64,000 bases of DNA, taken from the NCBI RefSeq assembly GCF_025421715.1, contig NZ_JAOEFC010000004.1, forward strand, positions 186,001 through 250,000, given 5' to 3'. The notes under the pieces are model-generated. The model was not told the DNA's origin. It worked only from the letters and a program-made list of their open reading frames with translations, and searched no databases. This document shows, piece by piece, positions 16,745-25,442 of the stretch. Each line of letters starts with the position of its first letter. Positions within the stretch are counted from its first letter, which is position 1. Made by a program: the position numbers and the translations under genes. This DNA is from Microbacterium festucae (GTDB lineage: Bacteria; Actinomycetota; Actinomycetes; Actinomycetales; Microbacteriaceae).

Positions 16745-17809
16745 ATGAGCCAGGACGCCCGCATCGGGGTGCGCGAGGTCGCCACCCACGCCGGGGTGTC
16801 GTCGCAGACGGTCTCGCGCGTGCTCAACGCGCACCCGCACGTGCGCGACGAGACGCGCGAGCGCGTGCTGCGCTCGATCGCCGAACTCGGCTACGTCGTC
16901 AACAACGCCGCCCGCGCGCTCGGCACGGCCACGACCCGCACGATCGGCGTCGTCGCGAGCGACTCGGGGCTGTTCGGTCCGGCGGCCGGTATCGCCGCGC
17001 TCGAGGCGGCCGCCCGGGCCGCAGGCCGCTGGATCTCGACCGCCCACATCGACGCGTCGCGCATCGACGAGGTCGACGACGCCGTGCGGCACCTGCGCGC
17101 GCAGGGCGTCGACGGCATCGTCGTGGTCGCCCCGCACGTGTCGACCCTGCCGCGCATCGGCGAGATCGCGCACGGCGTGCCGGTCGTCACGCTCCACGCC
17201 GCGACGGGCGAGGGCACCCAGCAGCAGGCCGCCGCGCTCGCCGTCGAGCATCTCGCCGCCCTCGGGCACCGCCGCGTCGCGCACCTCGCCGGCCCCGCGC
17301 GCTGGCAGGAGGCGACCCTGCGCGGAGAGGGCGTCACCGCCGCGCTCGCCGCCCTCGGCGCCACCGGCCCCCGCTGGGAGGGCGACTGGTCGGCCGCCGC
17401 CGGAGCCCGCCTCGCCCCCGAGATCGCCGCCGCCGTCCGCGCCGAGGCCGGCCCCACCGCCGTGGTCGTCGCCAACGACCAGATGGCGCTCGGGCTCATC
17501 GCGGGGCTCCGCGAAGCCGGCATCCGCGTGCCCGAAGACGTCAGCGTCACCGGCTTCGACGACAACCCGGATGCCGCGTTCTACCGCCCCGCGCTCACCA
17601 CGGTGCGCGTGGACGTCGCCGGCGAGGCGCGCGCGTGCATCGCGGCGCTGATCGGCTCCGACGAGGCGCGGGCGATCGCCCCCGCCGAGCTCGTGGTGCG
17701 CGCCTCGACCGCACCGCCCCGCGCCTCGACCGCACCGCCCCGCGCCTCGACCCCACCGCCCCGCGCCTCGACCGTCCCGCCCCGCACCCCCGGGACGCCG
17801 CCCGCGTGA
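16745..17809 (+). CDS. LacI-family regulator, probable repressor of the arabinose genes
   Basis: A 354-residue LacI protein. The DNA-binding head is VREVATHAGVSSQTVSRVLNAH (about 9-30), followed by a hinge helix and the ligand domain with VVANDQMALGLIAGL and TGFDDNPDAAFYRPALTTV. The protein should end near VVRASTAPP, as LacI proteins do. Instead about 30 further residues repeat RASTAPP four times (17698-17790) before the stop. The downstream ribulokinase gene has a perfect palindrome in front of it, its likely operator, about 55 bases after this stop codon. The inducer is presumably L-arabinose. Confidence 0.87.
   Translation: MSQDARIGVREVATHAGVSSQTVSRVLNAHPHVRDETRERVLRSIAELGYVVNNAARALGTATTRTIGVVASDSGLFGPAAGIAALEAAARAAGRWISTAHIDASRIDEVDDAVRHLRAQGVDGIVVVAPHVSTLPRIGEIAHGVPVVTLHAATGEGTQQQAAALAVEHLAALGHRRVAHLAGPARWQEATLRGEGVTAALAALGATGPRWEGDWSAAAGARLAPEIAAAVRAEAGPTAVVVANDQMALGLIAGLREAGIRVPEDVSVTGFDDNPDAAFYRPALTTVRVDVAGEARACIAALIGSDEARAIAPAELVVRASTAPPRASTAPPRASTPPPRASTVPPRTPGTPPA
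17698..17785 (+). repeat. In-frame tandem repeat at the end of the LacI gene
   Basis: Four copies of a 21-base unit (CGCGCCTCGACCGCACCGCCC type) that encode RASTAPP. The unit length is a multiple of three, so copy changes keep the frame. It has extended the C-terminus beyond the normal end of the family. Confidence 0.8.
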
Positions 17810-17862
17810 CCGTGTCGCCCCTGCCGCCCGCCGACGCCCGCACCCCTCTCGCATCCCGACTC

Positions 17863-17876
17863 TGTTACCGGTAACA
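17863..17876. promoter_or_regulatory. Perfect palindromic operator before the ara genes
   Basis: TGTTACCGGTAACA, a perfect 14-base palindrome with the CG centre typical of LacI operators. It lies 36 bases before the GTG start at 17912. The adjacent LacI protein is the obvious candidate to bind it. Confidence 0.7.
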
Positions 17877-17911
17877 TGTCTCCCACCGCGCCCGACCCAA
17901 TGGAGGAATCC

Positions 17912-19519
17912 GTGGCCACTTCCGCACCCGGTGAGCTGATCCGCTCCGGACGCACCGCCCTCGGCATCGAGCTCGGCTCGACGCGCATCAAGGCGTGCCT
18001 CGTCGCCGCCGACGACCCCACCACCGTGCTGGCCGTCGGCAGCCACGAATGGGAGAACGAGTACGTCGACCGGCTGTGGACCTACTCACTGGATGCCGTC
18101 TGGTCGGGCCTGCAGGCCGCCTACGCCGACCTCGTCGCCGACGCGCAGCGCCGTCACGACGCCGCGCCGACCACCCTCGGCGCGATCGGCGTCTCGGCGA
18201 TGATGCACGGCTACCTCGCCTTCGACGCGGCCGGCGAGATGCTCGTGCCCTTCCGCACCTGGCGCAACACGAACACCGGGCCCGCCGCGGCCGAGCTCAG
18301 CGACCTGCTCGGGGTGAACATCCCGCTGCGCTGGTCGGTGGCGCACCTGCGCCAGGCCGTGCTCGACGACGAGCCGCACATCGCCCGCCTCGCCCACGTC
18401 ACCACCCTCGCCGGCCACGTGCACGAGCGCCTCACCGGACGCCGCGTGCTGGGCGTCGGCGACGCGTCGGGCATGTTCCCGATCGACTCGGCGGCCGTCG
18501 ACTACGACGAAGACCTCGTCGCCCGCTTCGACGGCCTCGCGCCCGGCGTCATCCCGCCGCTGCGCGCGCTGCTGCCCGAGGTGCTCCCTGCGGGGGCGGA
18601 TGCCGGTGCGCTCACCGCCGCGGGGGCCGCGCTGCTCGATCCGACCGGGGCCCTGCAGCCCGGCATCCCGCTCTGCCCGCCCGAGGGCGATGCCGGCACC
18701 GGCATGGTCGCCACCAACGCGGTCGCTCCGCGCACCGGCAATGTGAGCGCCGGCACCAGCATCTTCGCGATGGTCGTGCTCGAGCACCCGCTGGCGCACA
18801 CCCACCACGAGCTCGACCTCGTCACCACGCCCGCCGGCGACCCGGTGGCGATGGTGCACTGCAACAACGGCGCGAGCGAGCTGGCCGCCTGGGCGGGACT
18901 GTTCACGCGCTTCTCGGCGGCGTCGGGCACGGGCCTCGACGGCGACGCGGTGTTCGACGTGCTGTTCCGCGAGGCGCTCACCGGCGACGCCGACGCCGGC
19001 GGGCTGCTCGCCTACAATCACCTCGCCGGCGAGCCGATCGCCGGGCTCACCGAGGGCCGGCCGCTGTTCGTGCGCACGCCCGACAGCTCGCTGACCCTCG
19101 CCAACGTCATGCGCGCTCAGCTCTACGGCGTGTTCGGCACCCTCGCCCTCGGGATGCGGGTGCTCGACGGCGAAGGCGTCGGCCTCGACCGCATGTTCGC
19201 CCACGGGGGCATGTTCCGCACCGCCGGGGTGGCCCAGCGCTTCCTCGCCGCCGCGCTCGATGCTCCCGTCGCCGTCGGCGACACCGCCTCCGAGGGCGGC
19301 GCGTGGGGCATCGCCGTGCTCGCCGCTTACCTCGTCTCGCCGCAGGCGGGCGGGGGCCTCAGCACCTACCTCGACGAGACGGTGTTCGCGGATGCCGCGA
19401 CCACCGTCGCCGACCCCGACCCGGCCGACGTGGCCGGGTTCGCCGCCTACCTCGACCGCTACCGCGCCGGCCTGGCCGTCGAAGCCGCCGCCGTCGCCGC
19501 GCTCACCGTCGGCCGGTGA
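17912..19519 (+). CDS. araB: FGGY-family carbohydrate kinase, probable L-ribulokinase
   Basis: A 535-residue sugar kinase expected to phosphorylate L-ribulose. The FGGY fold is visible from the N-terminal phosphate motif GIELGSTRIKACLV, the substrate region SAMMHGYLAF and TWRNTNT, the ATPase-domain GNVSAGTSIFAM, and the C-terminal FAHGGMFRTAGVAQRFLAAALD. The start is GTG at 17912, with GGAGGAAT ahead of it. The ATG at 17876 touches the palindromic operator and has no ribosome site. L-Ribulose specificity is inferred from the isomerase gene next to it; xylulokinase is the alternative. No ribulose-5-phosphate epimerase (araD) gene accompanies it. Confidence 0.82.
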   Translation: MATSAPGELIRSGRTALGIELGSTRIKACLVAADDPTTVLAVGSHEWENEYVDRLWTYSLDAVWSGLQAAYADLVADAQRRHDAAPTTLGAIGVSAMMHGYLAFDAAGEMLVPFRTWRNTNTGPAAAELSDLLGVNIPLRWSVAHLRQAVLDDEPHIARLAHVTTLAGHVHERLTGRRVLGVGDASGMFPIDSAAVDYDEDLVARFDGLAPGVIPPLRALLPEVLPAGADAGALTAAGAALLDPTGALQPGIPLCPPEGDAGTGMVATNAVAPRTGNVSAGTSIFAMVVLEHPLAHTHHELDLVTTPAGDPVAMVHCNNGASELAAWAGLFTRFSAASGTGLDGDAVFDVLFREALTGDADAGGLLAYNHLAGEPIAGLTEGRPLFVRTPDSSLTLANVMRAQLYGVFGTLALGMRVLDGEGVGLDRMFAHGGMFRTAGVAQRFLAAALDAPVAVGDTASEGGAWGIAVLAAYLVSPQAGGGLSTYLDETVFADAATTVADPDPADVAGFAAYLDRYRAGLAVEAAAVAALTVGR

Positions 19520-19544
19520 GCGCGTGGCGCGGCGGGGGGGTGCG

Positions 19545-19585
19545 TTTCGACTCGTCGCTGCGCTCCTCGCTCAACGACCGGTAGA
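19545..19585. repeat. Candidate dispersed repeat between araB and araA
   Basis: The gap contains GTTTCGACTCGTCGCTGCGCT followed by CCTCGCTCAACGACCGG. From memory, this kind of phrase recurs between genes in Microbacteriaceae genomes. A partial match, CGTTGAGCGACCCGG, occurs in reverse near 14003. No other full copy is in this window. Confidence 0.4.
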
Positions 19586-19608
19586 CCTCACTTACGAAAG
19601 GAATGAAC

Positions 19609-21111
19609 ATGACCCTCAACACCGCGCTGGACGGGTACACCGTCTGGTTCGTCACCGGCAGCCAGAACCTCTACGGCGAGGAGACGCTGCGCCAGGTCGC
19701 CGAGCAGTCGCAGGAGGTCGTCGCCGGCCTTGACGGGCTGCCCGTGCGCGTCGAGTGGAAGCCGGTGCTGAAGGACTCCGACTCGATCCGGCGCCTCGCG
19801 CTCGAGGCCAACGCCGACGACAGCGTCATCGGCGTGGTCGCGTGGATGCACACCTTCAGCCCCGCCAAGATGTGGATCGCCGGCCTCGACGCGCTGCGCA
19901 AGCCCCTGCTGCACCTGCACACGCAGGCCAACGTCGAGCTGCCCTGGGCCGACATCGACTTCGACTTCATGAACCTCAACCAGGCCGCCCACGGCGACCG
20001 CGAGTTCGGCTACATCCAGACCCGCCTCGGCGTGCCGCGCAAGACCGTCGTCGGCCACGTCTCCAACCCCGAGGTGCGTCGCCAGATCGAGGTGTGGCAG
20101 CGCGCGGCCGCCGGCTGGCAGGCCGCCCGCACCCTCAAGCTCGCCCGCTTCGGCGACAACATGCGCTACGTCGCGGTCACCGAGGGCGACAAGACCGAGG
20201 CCGAGCTGCGCTTCGGCGTGCAGGTGAACACGTGGGGCGTCAACGAGCTGGCCGAGGCGGTGGCCGCGGCATCCGAGGCCGATGTCGACGCGCTCGTGCA
20301 GGTGTACGTCGACACCTACGACGTGGCGGCGGAGCTGCTGCCCGGCGGTGAGCGCCACCAGTCGCTGCGCGACGGCGCGGCCATCGAGATCGGGCTGCGC
20401 TCGTTCTTGGAGACCGGCGGCTTCGGCGCGTTCACGACGAGCTTCGAAGACCTCGGCGAGCTGCGGCAGCTGCCGGGCCTGGCCGTGCAGCGCCTCATGG
20501 CCGAGGGCTACGGCTTCGGCGCCGAGGGCGACTGGAAGACGGCGATCCTCGTGCGCGTGGCCAACGTGATGGGGGCGGGCCTCCCCGGCGGCGCGAGCCT
20601 GATGGAGGACTACACCTACGACCTCGCCCCGGGCGACGAGAAGATCCTCGGCGCGCACATGCTCGAGGTGTCGCCGTCGCTGACCACCGCCAAGCCGCGC
20701 CTCGAGGTGCACGCGCTCGGCATCGGCGGCAAGGAAGACCCGGTGCGCCTGGTCTTCACCGCCGACCCCGGCCCCGCCGTCGTGGTCGCGATGAGCGACA
20801 TGCGCGACCGGTTCCGCCTCACCGCCAACGTGGTGCAGAACATCACCGCGCCCGATCTGCCCAAGCTCCCCGTGGGCCGTGCGATCTGGAAGCCGGCGCC
20901 CGACTTCGCCACGAGCGCGGCGTGCTGGCTGATCGCCGGCGCCGCCCACCACACCGTGATGACCACGGCGGTGGGGGTGGACGTGTTCCAGGACTTCGCC
21001 GAGATGGCCGGCACCGAGCTGCTCGTCATCGACGAAGACACCACGGTGCGCGGGTTCCAGCGCGAGGTGCGCTGGAACCAGGCCTACTACCGCCTGGCGC
21101 AGGGTCTGTGA
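19609..21111 (+). CDS. araA: L-arabinose isomerase
   Basis: Converts L-arabinose to L-ribulose; a manganese enzyme of 500 residues, the standard length. Family marks are the N-terminal [18 protein letters not shown], the [15 protein letters not shown] segment, and conserved metal-site Glu/His residues in the C-terminal half, for example [11 protein letters not shown] and the closing [16 protein letters not shown]. The start is the ATG at 19609, seven bases behind AAAGG; the ATG at 19603 is too close to that site. It is co-directional with the kinase gene, and its stop touches the ATG of the mutarotase gene. Together these three genes take arabinose from the GH127 reaction to L-ribulose-5-phosphate. 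Confidence 0.95.
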   Translation: MTLNTALDGYTVWFVTGSQNLYGEETLRQVAEQSQEVVAGLDGLPVRVEWKPVLKDSDSIRRLALEANADDSVIGVVAWMHTFSPAKMWIAGLDALRKPLLHLHTQANVELPWADIDFDFMNLNQAAHGDREFGYIQTRLGVPRKTVVGHVSNPEVRRQIEVWQRAAAGWQAARTLKLARFGDNMRYVAVTEGDKTEAELRFGVQVNTWGVNELAEAVAAASEADVDALVQVYVDTYDVAAELLPGGERHQSLRDGAAIEIGLRSFLETGGFGAFTTSFEDLGELRQLPGLAVQRLMAEGYGFGAEGDWKTAILVRVANVMGAGLPGGASLMEDYTYDLAPGDEKILGAHMLEVSPSLTTAKPRLEVHALGIGGKEDPVRLVFTADPGPAVVVAMSDMRDRFRLTANVVQNITAPDLPKLPVGRAIWKPAPDFATSAACWLIAGAAHHTVMTTAVGVDVFQDFAEMAGTELLVIDEDTTVRGFQREVRWNQAYYRLAQGL

Positions 21112-22064
21112 TGGCGGCGGTGGCGCCGGCATCCGGCACGCAGTACACGATCGCCGAGGGCCCGTACCGCGCCGAGATCGCCTCGGTGGGGGCGTCGCTG
21201 CGCACCCTCACCCATGACGGGCGTGACCTCGTGCTCGGGTTCGACGCCGACGAGGTGCGCCCCGGGTTCCGCGGCACGACGCTCGCGCCGTGGCCCAACC
21301 GCATCGTCGACGGGGTGTACACGTTCGACGGTGTCGAGTACGAGACGGCGCGCACGGATGCCGGGGGCCGCGCCAACGCGCTGCACGGCCTGGCGTCGTG
21401 GCTCGACTTCGACGTCGTCGCCCACGACGGCTCGAGCGTGACCCTCGCGGCGATCGTCGTGCCGCGAACCGGCTACCCGTGGCGCATCCGCGTCGAGACG
21501 ACGTATGCCCTCGGCGCCGACGGCCTCACCCAGACCGTCGTGCAGGCCAACGAGAGTGCGGATGCCGCGCCGCTGGGCACCGGACCGCACCCCTACCTGG
21601 TGGCCGGGCCGGGGGCGCTGGACACCTGGACGTTCGAGCTGCCCGCCGCGCAGGTGCTCGAGGTGACCGACGGGCAGATGGTGCCGGTGGCGCTGCGCTC
21701 CGTGACCGACGACGCCGAGCGCTTCGACCGGCGCGCACCGCGGGTGCTCGGCGGGGTGCAGATCGATCACGCCTTCACGGGACTGGAACGGGATGCCGAT
21801 GGCGTGGCGACCGTGCGCGTGAGCGACCCGTCGGGGGTGGGCGTCGAGATGGCCTTCGGCGCCGACTGCCCGTGGGTGCAGGTGTACACCGGCGACCTGC
21901 CGGGCGGGGCGGCGACGCCGGGCAACCGTGCCGGCATCGCGGTGGAGCCGATGACCTGCGGGCCCGACGCGTTCAACGCGCACAAGTACGACTACGACAC
22001 CGGGCTGCAGGTGGTGGCCCCGGGCGCCGCGCTGACGGCATCCTGGCGTATCGCCGCGATCTGA
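21111..22064 (+). CDS. galM: Aldose 1-epimerase (mutarotase)
   Basis: A 317-residue galactose-mutarotase-like enzyme that interconverts sugar anomers in the cytoplasm. Motifs: APWPNRIVDG near residue 63, NALHGLA, GTGPHPYL with the catalytic His, and the general-base Glu in AVEPMTCGPDAFN. The ATG at 21111 overlaps the isomerase stop by one base, so coupled translation is expected. In this operon it probably equilibrates arabinose released by the GH127 enzyme. A terminator follows. Confidence 0.9.
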   Translation: MAAVAPASGTQYTIAEGPYRAEIASVGASLRTLTHDGRDLVLGFDADEVRPGFRGTTLAPWPNRIVDGVYTFDGVEYETARTDAGGRANALHGLASWLDFDVVAHDGSSVTLAAIVVPRTGYPWRIRVETTYALGADGLTQTVVQANESADAAPLGTGPHPYLVAGPGALDTWTFELPAAQVLEVTDGQMVPVALRSVTDDAERFDRRAPRVLGGVQIDHAFTGLERDADGVATVRVSDPSGVGVEMAFGADCPWVQVYTGDLPGGAATPGNRAGIAVEPMTCGPDAFNAHKYDYDTGLQVVAPGAALTASWRIAAI

Positions 22065-22107
22065 ACCCTGGGCGCCCTCGGGCAGCCCGCACCCGTGATG
22101 TGAAACA

Positions 22108-22141
22108 GGGGCCGCCGCATTCCCCCGAGTGCGACGGCCCC
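22108..22141. terminator. Terminator between convergent genes
   Basis: GGGGCCGCCGCA (22108-22119) pairs with TGCGACGGCCCC (22130-22141), 12 positions with one mismatch. It sits between the stops of galM and the minus-strand membrane protein gene and could serve both. Confidence 0.7.
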
Positions 22142-22174
22142 TCACCTCCCCTGCGGCGCTGTGACAGCGGGCCG

Positions 22175-22690
22175 TCAGTGGTGGTGGTCGATGACGAGCG
22201 TGTGCTCGGAGTGGTCGGGGGCGAGCCTGCCCGCTTCGGTGGAGGCGAGGGCCGGGGTGACCCCGCCGGCCACGAGGACCGCGGCCACCAGCAGCCCGCT
22301 CACACCGGGTCGGCGCACTTCGGGCTGCGCACCGCCCCGGCGGCGGTGGAGGCCGACGGCGGTGACGGCCAGGATGACGGACAAGGCGATGCCGACGGCC
22401 ACGGCGAGCACGCTGACCCCGGCGGGGTCGGCGATGAGCGCGAGCGCCATCGCGGCGATGCCGGCCACGGCCACGCCGAGGGCGAGGCGGGGGCCGCGCA
22501 GTCCGCGGGCCAGCCACGCGACGCCGGCGACCACGGTGAGGGCGCCGGTGGTGAGCAGGAGCACGCCCGCCGCCCGCGGCCCGACGCCGAGGTCACCGGT
22601 GATGACGCCGGCGCCGAGCGCGAGCTGCACCAGCCCGGTGCCCCACGCGGTGAGCGTGGGCCACGAGGCGGTGAAGCCGGGACGGCTCAT
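22175..22690 (-). CDS. Small membrane protein, unknown function
   Basis: A 171-residue integral membrane protein with about four helices (about 15-35, 42-62, 68-90, 95-115) and one more near 130-150. It ends in a short polar tail with clustered histidines (HSEHTLVIDHHH). I do not recognise the family. The start is the ATG at 22690, with AAGGAG eight bases upstream; an ATG 18 bases earlier lies before this ribosome site. It is 28 bases downstream of the DUF4383 gene, so the two are probably one operon. Confidence 0.65.
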   Translation of the reverse strand: MSRPGFTASWPTLTAWGTGLVQLALGAGVITGDLGVGPRAAGVLLLTTGALTVVAGVAWLARGLRGPRLALGVAVAGIAAMALALIADPAGVSVLAVAVGIALSVILAVTAVGLHRRRGGAQPEVRRPGVSGLLVAAVLVAGGVTPALASTEAGRLAPDHSEHTLVIDHHH

Positions 22691-22718
22691 GGTGGCGGAC
22701 TCCTTCATCGGGCCGGGA

Positions 22719-23129
22719 TCAGGCCAGGGCCGTGCGGTCGGCGCCGCGCTCGGCTCCGATGCCGACGCCCAGCAGCACGAGGGCGCTGGCCAGGTGCAGG
22801 AAGTGGTCGAACGTGTTCAGCGCCAGGATGTTGGCGGCCGTGCCGACGAGGAAGAACCCGACGACGCCCAGCAGCAGGTAGGCCGCACCGACGATGGTGT
22901 TGACGGTCTTGGCGGCGCGTGCCGAGGCCAGGCCGGCGATCAGCAGCGCGGCGCCGATCAACAGGTGCGCGATGTTGTGCAGCGGGTTGACCTCGAAGAT
23001 GCCCAGCAGCAGGCCACCCTTGGTGGCGATGAAGCCGACGCCTCCGGTGACGGCGAAGCCGAGCAGGCCGACGAGCAGGTAGACCGCGCCGAAGACGGTG
23101 GCGACGAGCCGGTTGGGGGAATTGCGCAT
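22719..23129 (-). CDS. DUF4383 membrane protein
   Basis: A 136-residue protein with four helices. The DUF4383 pattern is clear: PNRLVATVFGAVYLLVGLLGF near the start, then FEVNPLHNIAHLLIGAALL and NTFDHFLHLASALVLL. Function unknown; such proteins occur widely in actinobacteria, often near stress genes. ATG at 23129 with GGAGG upstream. First gene of a likely two-gene operon with the membrane protein that follows. Confidence 0.85.
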   Translation of the reverse strand: MRNSPNRLVATVFGAVYLLVGLLGFAVTGGVGFIATKGGLLLGIFEVNPLHNIAHLLIGAALLIAGLASARAAKTVNTIVGAAYLLLGVVGFFLVGTAANILALNTFDHFLHLASALVLLGVGIGAERGADRTALA

Positions 23130-23262
23130 GACAACCTCCGATGTTCGTGCGCGGCGGGAACCGCGTCTGAGAGATGTTCGGAGGGGCGGACGGATCGGAT
23201 TGGGCCGGGCGGCCCGGCGCACCCGCCGGGCTGTCGGTGACATGCCGGGCCAGGCATGACAG

Positions 23263-23289
23263 AGGGCCCCGGGATGATCCCGGGGCCCT
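23263..23289. terminator. Strong perfect hairpin terminator
   Basis: AGGGCCCCGGGA (23263-23274) and TCCCGGGGCCCT (23278-23289), a 12-base perfect stem with a three-base loop. It lies 20 bases after the stop of the small charged protein gene on the minus strand. Confidence 0.8.
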
Positions 23290-23308
23290 TCGCCTGCAGA
23301 GCTGCGCG

Positions 23309-23512
23309 TCACTTGTTGTCGCCGCGCAGGTCTTCCTTGATCTCGTTGCGCTTCTCGACCGAGTCGCGCTCGGCTTCGGCCTTCTTCACGTTCGCCTCGG
23401 CCTTGTGCTCGTCGATCTTGTCGCCGATGCGGTCGGCGGTGTCTTCGAACGCGTCCTTCACCTTGCGGCCGGTCGTCTCGGCGACTTCCTTCGCGTCGTC
23501 CAGGAATCCCAT
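23309..23512 (-). CDS. Small charged helical protein, stress-type
   Basis: A 67-residue, highly charged protein predicted to be almost entirely amphipathic helix (MGFLDDAKEVAETTG start, then K/E/D/R-rich heptads). It resembles the abundant CsbD/YtxH-like small actinobacterial proteins, but no defining motif is seen. Good ribosome site (GAGAGGAG) and strong terminator suggest high expression. Monocistronic. Confidence 0.65.
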   Translation of the reverse strand: MGFLDDAKEVAETTGRKVKDAFEDTADRIGDKIDEHKAEANVKKAEAERDSVEKRNEIKEDLRGDNK

Positions 23513-23625
23513 GTCGTTCTCCTCTCGTGAGACCTGCCCTTCCGGGCCTGACGGTGCCACCGTACGCGGCGCGCGACGACCCCGGAACGGGGTTGACACC
23601 GGGCGTCGCATGGACCACAGGGTCG

Positions 23626-24501
23626 CTACGCCTCCGGGCTGCGCCCCGGGGCGGCCGGGCCGGTGGGCACCGCGGTGGTCGTGTCGATGGCATCCTTCAG
23701 GGGTCTGCGCATCACGCGCCAGTAGCTGCGGGGGGCCAGGCGCGTGAGCACGTCGACGAGGCGGGCCTCGCGCCCGATGAAGGTGCGGGCGCGGCGGCGC
23801 ACGGTGGCCTCGACGATGCGTGCCGCGGCGTCGGCGGGCTCGGTGTGGTACATCGCCGCCTGCGCGACGGCGGCGCGGTGGGCGATGGCGGGATCGAGGG
23901 CGGCGGCGTAGCGCCCGCGCAGCACGATGCCGGTCTTCACCCCCGCCGGATACACGGCGCCGACGGTGATGTCGGTGTCTTCGAGCTCGTGGCGCAGCGC
24001 CTCGGTGAAGCCGCGCACGGCGTACTTCGTCATCGCATAGGGGATGCGGCCGGCGGGGGCGGCGAGCCCGTAGATCGAGACGAGGTGGGTGATGTGCGCG
24101 GCGGGAGCGCGGCGCAATGCCGGCAGCAGCGCCTGGGTGATGTTGACGGTGCCCCAAAGGTTGACGTCCATCAGCCAGCGCATCTCGGCCATGGTCAGCT
24201 GGTCGAGCGAGCCGAGCATCGACGACCCGGCGCAGGTGATGAGGGTCTGCACGTGGGGGTGGGATGCCGTGATCTCGGCCGCCGCGACGCTCACGGCGTC
24301 GTCGTCGGCGAGGTCGACGACGTGCACGGTGTGCCCGGTGCCGGGCAGGTCTGCGGCCACGGCGGCCAGGCCCGCCGCATCGCGGTCGACCAGGGCGATG
24401 CGGGCGCCCCGCGCGGCGAGCAGGCGGGCGACGCCTGCCCCCATGCCCGCGGCGGCGCCGGTGATGACGCTGGTGGTTCCTGCGACCGCGAGTCGTGGCA
24501 T
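23626..24501 (-). CDS. Short-chain dehydrogenase/reductase
   Basis: A 291-residue classical-type SDR. The cofactor motif is TGAAAGMGAG (about 14-23), the Asp after the second strand (LVDRD) favours NAD(H), and the catalytic triad lies in LVSIYG and YAMTKYAV. The C-terminal extension with RRRARTFIGREA and SYWRVMRRPL resembles SDRs acting on lipophilic substrates or steroids. Substrate not identifiable. The ATG at 24501 has GAAGGG upstream. Divergent from the coiled-coil gene at 24596. Confidence 0.82.
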   Translation of the reverse strand: MPRLAVAGTTSVITGAAAGMGAGVARLLAARGARIALVDRDAAGLAAVAADLPGTGHTVHVVDLADDDAVSVAAAEITASHPHVQTLITCAGSSMLGSLDQLTMAEMRWLMDVNLWGTVNITQALLPALRRAPAAHITHLVSIYGLAAPAGRIPYAMTKYAVRGFTEALRHELEDTDITVGAVYPAGVKTGIVLRGRYAAALDPAIAHRAAVAQAAMYHTEPADAAARIVEATVRRRARTFIGREARLVDVLTRLAPRSYWRVMRRPLKDAIDTTTAVPTGPAAPGRSPEA

Positions 24502-24572
24502 CCGAGGCCCTTCGTGTGCCGACGGGGGGATAGTTTCGGCCCGTCGGGTCGATTCTGCATCATGCCGATGCC

Positions 24573-24578
24573 TAGGAT
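24573..24578 (+). promoter_or_regulatory. -10 box before the basic coiled-coil gene
   Basis: TAGGAT at 24573-24578 lies 18 bases before the GTG start at 24596, with a purine-rich ribosome site GGGGAGGGG between them. Confidence 0.4.
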
Positions 24579-24595
24579 CGAGAGGGGAGGGGTCG

Positions 24596-25240
24596 GTGGC
24601 AGAGCACAAGCGCACGCGCACCCGCGATGTCGTCGCGGAGGGTCTCTACATCGCGTCGGCCGCGACCCGTCTCACGCTGAAGAACGCGATCCTCGTGCAC
24701 ATCCTCGCCGAGGGGGAGGACTTCGACGAGGCGCGGTATCTGCCCGAGGCGCGTGAGGCGCTGCTGACCCTGGCCGCCGAGGCCGAGGAAGACGCCGACC
24801 GCACCGAGCGCGAGCGCAAGTCGGCGCGGCGCCGCTACTCGGATTCGAGCGGCACGCACGACTACCGCAGCCGCGATGTGCGCAACCTGCGCCGCCGCAA
24901 CAAGCAGAGCCTGCACGTGGCGCGCGAGCTGCGCGCGCGGGCCGAGGACGAGACCGAGCTGCGCAAGCTGATCGCCGACGCGAGGGATGCCGCCTGGCAC
25001 GAGGTCGCCGGCAACATCGACCGCGTGCTGCGCATCGAGGCCGCCCGCCCCGACCTCGACCCCGACTACGATCGCATGCGCATCGCGCGCATGCAGGCGC
25101 TGCGGCTGGTCGATCTGCCCAAGCTCCGTTCGCGCCGACGCAGCCTGCAGAAGCAGCAGCAGCTGCGCGACGAAGGCCGCGACGAGGGGCCCGCCGCCGC
25201 CGTCCCCAGCGGCGGTTTCGACCCGGGCGAGCTGGAATGA
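24596..25240 (+). CDS. Basic, Arg/Glu-rich coiled-coil protein, unknown
   Basis: A 214-residue cytoplasmic protein, extremely rich in Arg, Glu, Asp and Ala. Residues about 75-105 (TERERKSARRRY) and 115-200 look like long charged helices or coiled coil, ending RSRRRSLQKQQQ. No known domain recognised. GTG start with GGGGAGGGG upstream. It lies directly before tRNA-Arg, so it marks the left border of the backbone next to the islands. Confidence 0.65.
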   Translation: MAEHKRTRTRDVVAEGLYIASAATRLTLKNAILVHILAEGEDFDEARYLPEAREALLTLAAEAEEDADRTERERKSARRRYSDSSGTHDYRSRDVRNLRRRNKQSLHVARELRARAEDETELRKLIADARDAAWHEVAGNIDRVLRIEAARPDLDPDYDRMRIARMQALRLVDLPKLRSRRRSLQKQQQLRDEGRDEGPAAAVPSGGFDPGELE

Positions 25241-25273
25241 TGGCCCGATTCGTCGGATGCCGGGAGCGTGGGG

Positions 25274-25279
25274 TAAGCT
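25274..25279 (+). promoter_or_regulatory. -10 box of the tRNA-Arg gene
   Basis: TAAGCT at 25274-25279, 31 bases before the mature tRNA 5' end. No clear -35 box is seen. Confidence 0.35.
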
Positions 25280-25310
25280 GATCCACGGCCTTCGCGAGAG
25301 CGGAAGTCAT

Positions 25311-25383
25311 GCGCCCGTAGCTCAATGGATAGAGCATCTGACTACGGATCAGAAGGTTAGGGGTTCGAGTCCCTTCGGGCGCA
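25311..25383 (+). tRNA. tRNA-Arg (anticodon ACG)
   Basis: A complete 73-base cloverleaf without encoded CCA. The acceptor stem pairs GCGCCCG with CGGGCGC, the D arm is GCTC-AATGGATA-GAGC, the anticodon arm is TCTGA-CTACGGA-TCAGA (anticodon ACG), and the T arm contains TTCGAGT. From 25347 onward its 3' half forms the left copy of the island-flanking repeat, so it is the integration target. The gene itself is intact. Confidence 0.95.
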
Positions 25384-25442
25384 CACTGTGTTGAGACAGT
25401 ACCTGATCGAGAACCCGCGGAATCCCGCGGGTTTTCGTGTTT
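25347..25442 (+). repeat. Island A left attachment repeat (attL)
   Basis: A 96-base segment that begins in the tRNA-Arg anticodon arm and runs past its terminator. It recurs at 40407-40502 in the same orientation with three differences (25364, 25386, 25388). This is the usual mark of site-specific integration into a tRNA 3' end. The distance between copies is 15,060 bases. Confidence 0.9.

Noticed and set aside
22161..23240. Plus-strand frame opposite the two small membrane protein genes
   Set aside because: The minus-strand products have clear helices, ribosome sites and, in one case, a known DUF; the plus-strand product is compositional noise.
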